DNA of 64,000 nt from UBA11524 sp963590165 (GTDB lineage: Bacteria > Bacillota > Clostridia > Christensenellales > Aristaeellaceae), in assembly GCA_963590165.1 (NCBI GenBank), contig CAVANO010000015.1, positions 70,995 to 134,994 of the forward strand, written 5' to 3'. Position 1 is the first letter of the stretch; each line of letters begins with the position of its first letter. The notes under the pieces are model-generated. The model made no database searches. It was not told the DNA's origin and worked only from the letters and a program-made list of their open reading frames with translations. The translations under genes and the position numbers were made by a program. Of the stretch, positions 43,852 through 51,145 are shown piece by piece.

Positions 43852-44682
43852 TTACTTGCCAGCGCGCTTCACGATCATCTTGTTGGAGTACTTCTTGTGC
43901 TTGCGGGTCTTCAGGCCCAGAGCGGGCTTGCCCCACGGAGTCACAGGAGCGGGCAGACCAACGGGGCTCTTGCCCTCGCCGCCGCCATGCGGGTGATCGT
44001 TCGGGTTCATGACGACGCCGCGGACGGTCGGACGGACGCCCATATGACGGACGCGGCCAGCCTTGCCCAGGCGGACGTTCTCATGATCGGTGTTGCCGAC
44101 GGTGCCGATGGTCGCCTTCGCGTTCAGCGGCAGCTTGCGCATTTCGCCGGAGGGAAGACGGACAGTCGCGAAACCGTTCTCCTTCGCCATCAGCTGAGCG
44201 CTCAAACCGGCGGAGCGGACGAGCTGACCACCGCGGCCGGGCTTGAGCTCCAAGTTGTGGATCAGCGTGCCGACCGGGATGTTGCCAAGCGGCAGTGCGT
44301 TGCCGGGCTTGATGTCAGCGTTTTCAGAGGAAACGACCGTGTCGCCGACGTTCAGGCCAAGCGGCGCGAGGATGTAGCGCTTCTCGCCGTCAGCGTAGAA
44401 CAGCAGAGCGATGAAAGCACTGCGGTTCGGATCGTACTCGACTGCAGCAACCTTCGCCGGGATGTCCAGCTTGTTGCGCTTGAAGTCGATCACGCGGTAC
44501 TTGATCTTGTTGCCGCCGCCCTGATGACGGACGGTGATTTTGCCCTGCTTGTTGCGGCCGGCATTCTTCTTGAGGTATTCAACCAGGCTCTTCTCAGGCG
44601 CCTTCTTGGTGATTTCCTCATAGGTCAGAACCGACATAAAGCGCCGGGCGGGCGAAGTCGGCTTGTAAGTACGGATAGCCAT
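43852..44682 (-). CDS. rplB: Ribosomal protein L2 (uL2)
   Basis: A 276-residue protein near the peptidyl transferase centre: MAIRTYKPTSPARRFMSV, RHQGGGNKIKYRVIDFKR, and the functionally important His in NPNDHPHGGGEGKSPVG. Full length. Confidence 0.98.
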   Translation of the reverse strand: MAIRTYKPTSPARRFMSVLTYEEITKKAPEKSLVEYLKKNAGRNKQGKITVRHQGGGNKIKYRVIDFKRNKLDIPAKVAAVEYDPNRSAFIALLFYADGEKRYILAPLGLNVGDTVVSSENADIKPGNALPLGNIPVGTLIHNLELKPGRGGQLVRSAGLSAQLMAKENGFATVRLPSGEMRKLPLNAKATIGTVGNTDHENVRLGKAGRVRHMGVRPTVRGVVMNPNDHPHGGGEGKSPVGLPAPVTPWGKPALGLKTRKHKKYSNKMIVKRAGK

Positions 44683-44701
44683 GTTTCTTGTCCTCCCTGC
44701 T

Positions 44702-45007
44702 TTACTCGCCCATGCCTTCGAAGAACTTAATCGGCTTAGAGTCCTTCTTCAGCTGAACATAGGCTTTCTTGACTTCCGGGGTGCGGCCCTCGGTGCGACC
44801 CTGGCGCTTGATTTTGCCCATCGTGCGCAGGGTGTTGACCTTTTCGACCTTCACGCCGTCCTCAGCGAAAACAGCTTCGACAGCCTGCTTGATTTCCGTC
44901 TTGGTTGCATGGACATCAACTTCGAAGACATACTTCTTATCGGCCATGCTGTTGTACGCCTTTTCGGTCAGCACCGGGCGGATGATTACGTCATGCACGG
45001 ACTTCAT
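44702..45007 (-). CDS. rplW: Ribosomal protein L23 (uL23)
   Basis: A 101-residue exit-tunnel protein and chaperone dock: IIRPVLTEKAYNSMADKKYV, QAVEAVFAEDGVKVEKVNTL. Start codon overlaps the rplD stop by one base. Confidence 0.98.
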   Translation of the reverse strand: MKSVHDVIIRPVLTEKAYNSMADKKYVFEVDVHATKTEIKQAVEAVFAEDGVKVEKVNTLRTMGKIKRQGRTEGRTPEVKKAYVQLKKDSKPIKFFEGMGE

Positions 45008-45630
45008 TATGCGTACACCTCCTCAACAGAAGCGACGGCAGCCTTGGTCAGGACGACCTTGCCGGCGTTCAGGATATCGTAGACATTCAGGGTGTTGACG
45101 TAGGTGGTCTTTGCCTGCGGCAGGTTAGCCGTCGCGCGAACCACGTTCTCGTCCTTCTCAGGCAGCACAACCAGCGCCTTCTTCTCAGCACCGATCTGCT
45201 TGAGCACCTTGTCCATCAGCTTCGTCTTGCCTTCCGCAAGGGTCAGCTCGTCGAGCACGATGATGTCGCCATCGTTGAGCTTGGAGGTCATCGCGCTCTT
45301 GAAAGCGAGGCGGCGAACCTTCTTCGGCACAGCGATCACATAATCGCGGGGCTTCGGCGCGAACACAACGCCGCCGTGACGGAACTGCGGAGCGCGGTTG
45401 CCATGATGGCGAGCATTGCCGGTGCCCTTCTGACGGTAGATCTTGCGACCGCCGCCACGGACCTCGGTGCGGGTCTTGGCACTCTGCGTGCCCTGGCGCT
45501 GAGCGGCCAGATAGGAACGGACGACCAGATGCATAGCGGCGACATTAACGTCGGACGCGAAGATCGCATCGCTCAGTTCAATCTCGCCAATGGCCGTGCC
45601 TTCCATATTGTAAAGAGCAGTCTTAGCCAT
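45007..45630 (-). CDS. rplD: Ribosomal protein L4 (uL4)
   Basis: A 207-residue tunnel protein: tunnel-loop signature KTRTEVRGGGRKIYRQKGTG and ARHHGNRAPQFRHGGVVF. In E. coli L4 represses the S10 operon through its leader; whether this happens here is unknown, but the leader is strongly structured (46698-46757). Confidence 0.98.
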   Translation of the reverse strand: MAKTALYNMEGTAIGEIELSDAIFASDVNVAAMHLVVRSYLAAQRQGTQSAKTRTEVRGGGRKIYRQKGTGNARHHGNRAPQFRHGGVVFAPKPRDYVIAVPKKVRRLAFKSAMTSKLNDGDIIVLDELTLAEGKTKLMDKVLKQIGAEKKALVVLPEKDENVVRATANLPQAKTTYVNTLNVYDILNAGKVVLTKAAVASVEEVYA

Positions 45631-45651
45631 TGTTCAATCCTCCTCGCGGCA

Positions 45652-46290
45652 TCACTTGACCGTGTCGCGGATCACAAGCACACCCTCGTTGGCACCCGGG
45701 ACAGCGCCCTTGACCAGCAGCAGGTCGCGCTCTGCATCCACAGACACGACTTCCAGGTTCTGAACAGTCACACGATCCACGCCGTAATGGCCGCCCATGT
45801 GCTTGTTCTTGAACACGCGGGAAGGATCGGAGTTTGCGGACATGGAGCCGACGCCGCGGTGATACTTAGAGCCGTGCGCCATGGGGCCGGTGTGCTGATT
45901 CCAGCGGGCAACCGGACCGGCGAATCCGTGGCCCTTGGAGGTGCCGGTCACGTCGATCTTATCGCCAGCGGCGAACTGGTCGACCTTCAGCACGTCATTG
46001 ACCTTGTAACCGGAGCAGTCATCAAAGCGGAACTCGCGCAGCACGCGCTTGGCCTCGACGCCAGCCTTCTTGTAGTGACCCTGAACCGGCTTGCTGAGCA
46101 GCTTCTCAGCGCGCTTCTCGGTCAGCTCGCCAAAGCCGACCTGGACAGCGTTGTAACCGTCAGACTCGACTGTCTTGGTCTGCACAACCGTGCAGGGGCC
46201 GGCCTTGATCACAGTGACCGGAACAAGACGGCCATCTTCGGTGAAGATCTGCGTCATGCCGATCTTCTTACCCACGATCGCTTTCTTCAT
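45652..46290 (-). CDS. rplC: Ribosomal protein L3 (uL3)
   Basis: A 212-residue assembly-initiating protein: MKKAIVGKKIGMTQIFTEDG, KGHGFAGPVARWNQHTGPMA and PSRVFKNKHMGGHYG. The central basic extension reaches the peptidyl transferase centre. Confidence 0.98.
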   Translation of the reverse strand: MKKAIVGKKIGMTQIFTEDGRLVPVTVIKAGPCTVVQTKTVESDGYNAVQVGFGELTEKRAEKLLSKPVQGHYKKAGVEAKRVLREFRFDDCSGYKVNDVLKVDQFAAGDKIDVTGTSKGHGFAGPVARWNQHTGPMAHGSKYHRGVGSMSANSDPSRVFKNKHMGGHYGVDRVTVQNLEVVSVDAERDLLLVKGAVPGANEGVLVIRDTVK

Positions 46291-46307
46291 TGTTTCGTCC
46301 TCCTGCC

Positions 46308-46616
46308 TTACAGCTTCATTTCGATTTCGACACCAGCAGGAAGTTCAAGCTTCGACATGGCGTCCACGGTCTTGGCGCTGGCGTTCATGATGTCGATCAG
46401 GCGCTTATGGGTGCGGCGCTCGAACTGCTCGCGGCTGTCCTTGTACTTGTGGGTAGCGCGCAGGATGGTCACGATTTCCTTCTCCGTGGGGAGCGGAATC
46501 GGGCCCGACACGCGGGCGCCGGTGCGCTTGGCAGTCTCGACAATCCGTTCTGCGGACTGATCGATCAGGGTGTGCTCATAGCTCTTGAGCTTGATGCGGA
46601 TTTTCTGGGTGGCCAT
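46308..46616 (-). CDS. rpsJ: Ribosomal protein S10 (uS10)
   Basis: A 102-residue protein, also the NusE subunit of antitermination complexes: IRIKLKSYEHTLIDQSAERI and RVSGPIPLPTEKEIVTILRA. First gene of the cluster. AGGAGG lies 7 nt before the ATG. Confidence 0.98.
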   Translation of the reverse strand: MATQKIRIKLKSYEHTLIDQSAERIVETAKRTGARVSGPIPLPTEKEIVTILRATHKYKDSREQFERRTHKRLIDIMNASAKTVDAMSKLELPAGVEIEMKL

Positions 46617-46697
46617 TGATTTACCTCCTAATGTCGTCTCGTTGGCGCCGTCCGGCTTCCACTGCAGGTGCGGTCGCCGCTGCGCTTCGAGTCCGTC

Positions 46698-46757
46698 GCC
46701 CGATTGACGGGCTGGTCCGCGCTAATTACCCGCCATGGCCTGGCGGCAACTTAGCGC
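46698..46757 (-). promoter_or_regulatory. Structured 5' leader of the S10 operon
   Basis: The transcript between the promoter and rpsJ can form a helix GCGCTAA/TTAGCGC (46751-46757 with 46719-46725) enclosing a CCGCCA/TGGCGG hairpin, then a GCCCG-TCAAT-CGGGC hairpin (46698-46712). This is the position of autoregulatory r-protein leaders. The downstream leader to the ribosome site is also GC-rich. Confidence 0.55.
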
Positions 46758-46783
46758 ATCATCCCTATACAGACAACACTCTG

Positions 46784-46812
46784 ATTATAGCAGATATGCA
46801 TCAAATAATCAA
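46784..46812 (-). promoter_or_regulatory. Promoter of the S10-spc operon
   Basis: On the minus strand: TTGATT, 17-nt spacer, TATAAT, about 160 nt before rpsJ. The upstream 250 nt (46815-47060) are markedly AT-rich with A-tracts, which could act as an UP element; I see no credible gene there. Confidence 0.8.
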
Positions 46813-47078
46813 GGGGTCTCAGCACCTTTTTTGAGAAAATTTCCGGCTTTTTTTGATTTTGCGATTCGCAAACCTCCCTTTTTTCGCGGATTTGCAATCT
46901 TTGCACCTGTACACGCCTCCCTGTGTGTCCTTAATTTGGTCTTTCCCTTCTCTTTCGACAGGTTGATTTCGTGATTCCGCTTTTTGCAATCTGCAGTTCG
47001 TTGATTTTCCTGTTATTGCAAGCAAATTTGTGAATACCGCACCGTGTGTGTCTATGATTGACGGACTTCTGCTGCAAG

Positions 47079-47109
47079 AAAAAAGGCATCCGGCGCTTTG
47101 CCGAATGCC
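47079..47109 (-). terminator. Terminator downstream of the decayed small gene
   Basis: On the minus strand: GGCATTCGGC / GCCGGATGCC stem with one mismatch, then six T. Confidence 0.8.
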
Positions 47110-47117
47110 CTCGTCGT

Positions 47118-47573
47118 TTATGGAATTCGCGCGTAAAATCCGCCTGCTTCTCCCTGATACACGCCGAGCGTACCGTCTTCGTCCAGATCAATGTGATAGC
47201 GAGCGTACAGTCCGTCGTCATTATTGCCGATCAGCAAATCGTGTGCATAACCGTTTGTGCCGCCGATGACCTGCCATGTCCATTCTTCTGACAGCACTGC
47301 CTCTTCCGGAATGCCAGCTGTCAGATTATTCACGGATTCTGCTGCTTCCTCCGGCAGCGATGCAAATTGCAGGGTACCGTTTTCATGCAGGATGAACGCA
47401 GTTCCCATCAGCTCGCCGCCGCCCGTGAAGCCCCAAGTGCCGCAAAGCGATGATGCCGTTGCAGCATCGGCCGTCATGTCAAGCAGCAGATCCTTCAGCG
47501 GAACAAATCCTTGAATGGCAGTGCCGTCAGCCGTATGAGCATCACGTTTCCTCCTAAAAAAGCAATCTCCCAT
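47118..47573 (-). pseudogene. Probable 5'-damaged gene, lipocalin-like domain
   Basis: The 151-codon frame contains a compact beta-type domain beginning CGTWGFTGGGELMGTAF and HENGTLQFA, reminiscent of small secreted lipocalin-like domains. Its only upstream ATG lies inside the terminator of the neighbouring gene. A perfect AGGAGG site instead precedes an ATG in another frame (47542), which reads MLIRLTALPFKDLF and stops after 15 codons. The domain frame reads PLKDLLLDM at nearly the same place. I infer a frameshift that cut off the original N-terminus. Alternatively translation starts at the internal ATG near 47477. Confidence 0.5.
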
Positions 47574-47592
47574 TCAACGATTGAAAGAGTGC
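47556..47592 (-). terminator. Terminator of the PII-like/DUF1538 operon
   Basis: On the minus strand: GCACTCTTTCAA / TTGAATGGGAGATTGC (imperfect) followed by six T. Confidence 0.7.
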
Positions 47593-47616
47593 TTTTCTTC
47601 CCGTTTGCAAATCGTT

Positions 47617-48285
47617 TTACAGCTTAATCATCGCTTCGACCGGAAGCGCGCAGACGACTGTCTGTGCCTTGCTGTTCAGACCGTGCTCAGCGTTGATGGC
47701 ATTCATAATCGGCGCGCGGAGAGAGGTCGGAACGACAATGACCACAATCTCGCGGTTTTCCTCCAGCTCGATGCTGTACGTCTGCTCCAGCTCCTCCAGG
47801 CCTGCCATGCGCGCCCTGATGATGGTGCCGCCGCGCGCGCCGTTGGCCTTGGCGGTTGCCATGATGTCACTGGTATAGCCGCGGCCGCAGATGGCGAGAA
47901 TCATGCTATTCTCCGTACGTTCCATCGTATGCTCTCCTCTCAATTCAGCTTTGACCTGCTCCTCCTGATAGGCGGCAAGGTTCGCAACCAGGTTGTTGAT
48001 CCCCGACAGCGGCAGGGATACTACAATGCCGGCAGCGTCAATGCTTCCGCGCAGGTCATTGTTCAGTGCCTGCAGCAGCCATGAAATCGTGTTTTCCGTG
48101 CCGAAGCTGAACACAACGTCCTTCTCAGTAGAGTCGAGGTTCAGGATGTCCATGATTTCGGATGTCGCCGTGCCTCGCCCCGAGCATTGAATATGGAAGG
48201 AAACCTGATACTCCCCGTAGACCTTCTGGATGTTGGCACCCTGTCCGCGCTTGACAATGGAGAGAAGCACATTCATTCTTTTCAT
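47617..48285 (-). CDS. Tandem PII-like regulatory protein
   Basis: A 222-residue protein with two GlnB/PII-like ferredoxin-fold units: about 1-105 (LLSIVKRGQGANIQKVYGEY) and about 127-222 (ILAICGRGYTSDIMATAKANGARGGTI). The GARGGTI stretch is the PII B-loop-like nucleotide site; the classic uridylylated T-loop Tyr is not evident. PII-like proteins bind adenine nucleotides and gate membrane transporters. It directly follows the DUF1538 membrane protein by 14 nt, so it likely controls that protein. Confidence 0.75.
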   Translation of the reverse strand: MKRMNVLLSIVKRGQGANIQKVYGEYQVSFHIQCSGRGTATSEIMDILNLDSTEKDVVFSFGTENTISWLLQALNNDLRGSIDAAGIVVSLPLSGINNLVANLAAYQEEQVKAELRGEHTMERTENSMILAICGRGYTSDIMATAKANGARGGTIIRARMAGLEELEQTYSIELEENREIVVIVVPTSLRAPIMNAINAEHGLNSKAQTVVCALPVEAMIKL

Positions 48286-48299
48286 CTGTCATTCCTCCA

Positions 48300-49820
48300 T
48301 TAATCGAAGTAGACGACCGTGTCTTCCACCTGCTCCAAGCGTGTATGCAGGCGGCGGCGTGCAATCTGATGGCGCAGCACAGCCGACAGACCCATGATCT
48401 GAATCGTGACAAGCGGTGTCATGGCGACCATGGCAACGATGCCGAACGCGTCCGTCATCATGTTGCCGCCAAGCGCCCGGCATGCGCCCTGCGCGAAAGG
48501 CAGCAGGAATGTCGCAGTCATCGGACCGCTGGCAACGCCGCCGGAGTCGAATGCGATACCGGTGAAGATGCTCGGCACAAAGAACGTCAGTCCCAGCGCA
48601 ATGGCGTAGCCCGGAATGAGCAGCCAGAAGATGTTCAGCCCCGTCAGCACGCGCAGCATCGCCAGCCCGACAGACACGCACACGCCAATGGACAGTGCCG
48701 TGCCCATAGCCTTATGCGAAATAGCGCCGTTGGAGACTTCTTCGACCTGCCTGTTGAGCACCGCGACTGCAGGCTCCGCCTTGACAATGAAGAAGCCGAT
48801 AATCATGCCAATCGGGACGAGCAGCCAGCTGCTTTCGCTCGAGGCAATTGCTGCACCGATAACCTGACCAGCCGGCATGAAGCCAACATTTACACCGCAG
48901 AGGAACAGCACCAGCCCGATGTACGTGTACACAAAACCGGGACCAACCTTCAGCAGATCGCTGCCCTTGAAGTGGCGCGTGATGATCTGGAAGATGGCAA
49001 ACAGCCCGACGATGGGCAGCAGGGCGATGGCAACCTCGGAGAAGTAACTCGGAAACGCATCGCGGAAATACGTGGCCGCCTCGGCGCTTGTCGAAATCGC
49101 CGGGATGACCGTTTCGGTCACCTCCGCCGATTCGGGCTGATAAATGATGCCCAGCAGCAGCACAGAAAGAATCGGTCCGACGGAGCACAGCGCGACAAGA
49201 CCAAAGCTGTCGCTCGCGGAGTTCTTGTCCGTGCGGCTCGATGCAATACCGACACCAAGCGCCATGATGAACGGCACGGTAATCGGTCCCGTCGTCACGC
49301 CGCCGGAATCGAACGATACGGCGATAAAGTTGCCCGGTGCAATGAACGCAAGCGCAAATACAATAAAGTAAAAGATGAGCAGCAGCCGGCGGAGCGGAAT
49401 CGCCATGCGGATTCGCTGCGCCGCGATGACGAGGAAGATCCCTACGCCTGCCGCAACCGTCCAGATGAGCACGCGTGAGTTGATTGCAGGCACCTGCTCG
49501 GCAAGCACCTGCAAATCAGGCTCGGCAATCGTGGTCAGCATGCCCAGCACAAGGAAGACGATGCCGGACAGCCAGACGGATTTGTGATTGCTCAGCACCT
49601 CGCCGACGCCCTCGCCCAGCGGCGTCATGCACATATCAACGCCCGTTGTGAACAGACCCATGCCGACAATCAGCAGCACCGCACCGAACAGGAACAGCAC
49701 CAGCGTGCCCGGCTCAAGCGGCGCAATCGTTACAGACAGAATGAACACAATGACCGTAATCGGCAGCACCGCCGCAAGTGATTCGTTTGTTTTTTCCTGC
49801 AGTTTTTTAACCAGATGCAA
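48300..49820 (-). CDS. DUF1538 family membrane protein, possible cation transporter
   Basis: A 506-residue integral membrane protein with about twelve helices and an internal duplication. The motif FDSGGVTTGPITVPF (first half, about residue 168) recurs as FDSGGVASGPMTATF in the second half (about 418), and GxGLFTTGVDMCMTPLGEG-like helices pair with GVNVGFMPAGQVIG. Proteins of this family (UmpA/UmpB in Halomonas) have been reported as Na+/H+ antiporters; this is recalled, not verified. The operon with a PII-like protein suggests nucleotide-gated transport. Confidence 0.8.
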   Translation of the reverse strand: MHLVKKLQEKTNESLAAVLPITVIVFILSVTIAPLEPGTLVLFLFGAVLLIVGMGLFTTGVDMCMTPLGEGVGEVLSNHKSVWLSGIVFLVLGMLTTIAEPDLQVLAEQVPAINSRVLIWTVAAGVGIFLVIAAQRIRMAIPLRRLLLIFYFIVFALAFIAPGNFIAVSFDSGGVTTGPITVPFIMALGVGIASSRTDKNSASDSFGLVALCSVGPILSVLLLGIIYQPESAEVTETVIPAISTSAEAATYFRDAFPSYFSEVAIALLPIVGLFAIFQIITRHFKGSDLLKVGPGFVYTYIGLVLFLCGVNVGFMPAGQVIGAAIASSESSWLLVPIGMIIGFFIVKAEPAVAVLNRQVEEVSNGAISHKAMGTALSIGVCVSVGLAMLRVLTGLNIFWLLIPGYAIALGLTFFVPSIFTGIAFDSGGVASGPMTATFLLPFAQGACRALGGNMMTDAFGIVAMVAMTPLVTIQIMGLSAVLRHQIARRRLHTRLEQVEDTVVYFD

Positions 49821-49849
49821 TGGGCAGACTCCTTTCTCGCAGAAAAGCG

Positions 49850-50245
49850 TCAGTCAAGCACAATTTTCTCCGGCGCATGCGTGAACGATGAGAACACCGC
49901 CACCGCATTTTTGAAATAGAACACTTCGGTATTGCCGTCGTTCTCGTCATACATCTTCCGCAGCGACGGATACGCATCCAGCATGGACTTGCGCGCTTCT
50001 ACGCGGTCATCCTCAATCAGCTCGCCCGACAGCCGCAGCCATTCGCCGTCCATAAATGCACAAATTTCCGCTTTCGGATTTGCATGCAGCTGCTTCGAAA
50101 CGTCCTTCACCTTGCCAGTCTGGATATACAGCTTGCCCTCAAACACATGTGCCGTGCCGAAGGGACGCACGCGCGGCTGGTCGCCGTCAACGGTCGCCAG
50201 ATAATACGTGCCCGCCTTCTTCAGGAATTCCACAACTCGTTCCAC
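49850..50245 (-). CDS. Pyridoxamine 5'-phosphate oxidase-like flavoprotein
   Basis: A 131-residue split-barrel protein: YLATVDGDQPRVRPFGTAHV at the start (flavin-binding strand) and FMDGEWLRLSGEL in the centre. This small family binds FMN or F420 and is mostly uncharacterised; true PdxH enzymes are longer. It has its own promoter, with a weak ribosome site. Confidence 0.87.
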   Translation of the reverse strand: MERVVEFLKKAGTYYLATVDGDQPRVRPFGTAHVFEGKLYIQTGKVKDVSKQLHANPKAEICAFMDGEWLRLSGELIEDDRVEARKSMLDAYPSLRKMYDENDGNTEVFYFKNAVAVFSSFTHAPEKIVLD

Positions 50246-50298
50246 AGATAATTCCTCCTAACTGATGGATGGACGACCCATCCGATTTGGCATACCAT

Positions 50299-50328
50299 AT
50301 TATACAACATTTAAAATACACCGGTCAA
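50299..50328 (-). promoter_or_regulatory. Promoter of the pyridoxamine-oxidase-like gene
   Basis: On the minus strand: TTGACC, 18-nt spacer, TATAAT, about 50 nt upstream of the start codon. Confidence 0.7.
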
Positions 50329-50501
50329 GGGATAAAATACCAAATTATAATGCTCTTTTCATGGGCAACGTACTTTTTATAGACCCGTCACATTTTCTTC
50401 ATGCTGAGAACATACTCAAACGATATCATGTTCTTGACAGGCAGAAACAGCCGCTGATGGTGCGGCAAACGAAATGACGCAGCCGGAAAGGAGACGTTAT
50501 C

Positions 50502-50645
50502 ATGAAGCTGATTTGGGAACCAATGGTGGTCGCAGCCATGTTGATTGAATCAATGCCGGAAACGCAGAGCAGCCGCGATGGGGATGATGATCGCAGCGCT
50601 GACAACGTCAAGGAAGATTCCGATGCACAGGTGGCTGCATCGTAA
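50502..50645 (+). CDS. Small peptide, 47 aa, unknown
   Basis: Not recognised. The reading frame encodes a peptide with a hydrophobic N-terminal half beginning MKLIWEPMVVAAMLIESM and an acidic, Asp/Ser-rich C-terminal half. AAAGGAG lies 8 nt before the ATG, better than expected for a random ORF. No convincing promoter was found and no modifying enzyme lies nearby. The N-terminal W-x-P pattern recalls leaders of ribosomally made peptides, but this is weak. It could be a small structural or signalling protein. Confidence 0.45.
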   Translation: MKLIWEPMVVAAMLIESMPETQSSRDGDDDRSADNVKEDSDAQVAAS

Positions 50646-50676
50646 GAGATCATTTTATTAAAGATAAGCTTTTTCA

Positions 50677-50840
50677 GGGGGCTTTCCATTCGCAGGCTTC
50701 GCCTGTTTTCTACCCCTTCGGCATGCACACTCTCCCAAACTTGATTTGTATTGTAACTTTTTCTGTGACATTTTATACCCAGTGGCGAAAATGTGCATTG
50801 CGAAGGAGTCCAGCCGAAATCAGACGAAGTCCGCGACCGC
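50677..50840 (+). repeat. Interspersed repeat, copy A
   Basis: About 160 bp. Its ends are imperfect inverted repeats: left GGCTTCGCCTGTTTTC, right (reversed) GACTTCGTCTGATTTCG. A second nested pair is CCCCTTCGGCATGCACACT against CTCCTTCGCAATGCACATT. The first 14 nt of another unit (AGGCTTCGCCTG) follow directly. Non-coding, in a 500-nt gap before the sugar transferase gene. Confidence 0.85.
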
Positions 50841-50918
50841 AGGCTTCGCCTGTTTTCCTTGTTTTCTTTCTGATACCATGCAGTTTTCATTTTCATAGCA
50901 GATTTTAATTGCGACCCA

Positions 50919-51072
50919 GGGGGCTTTCCGTTCGCCCCCTTAAACCCCTTCGGCATGCACACTCTCCCAAACTTGATTTGTATTGTAACTTTTTCTGTGA
51001 CATTTTAAACCCAGTGGCGGAAATGTGCATTGCGAAGGAGGCAGCCGAAAATAGACGAAGTCTGCGACCGCA
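50919..51072 (+). repeat. Interspersed repeat, copy B
   Basis: Nearly identical to copy A over about 120 nt from CCCCTTCGGCATGCACACTC to GACGAAGTCTGCGACCGCA, including the central TTGATTTGTATTGTAACTTT. Differences are scattered point changes. Period to copy A is 233-242 bp. Confidence 0.9.
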
Positions 51073-51085
51073 AAGTTCCAAAACC

Positions 51086-51114
51086 TTGACATGCGCCGCC
51101 GTGCATGATATGAT
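51086..51114 (+). promoter_or_regulatory. Promoter of the sugar transferase operon
   Basis: TTGACA, 17-nt spacer, TATGAT, immediately after repeat copy B. Since the -10 overlaps two upstream ATGs, translation must begin later, at 51146. Confidence 0.8.
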
Positions 51115-51145
51115 GAGTAAAACAAGAAAGGCGGCAGCTTGGGAT

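Noticed and set aside
46819..47221. Two minus-strand ORFs upstream of the S10 promoter
   Set aside because: AT-rich, Lys/Arg-dominated translations without ribosome sites; better explained as non-coding upstream region.
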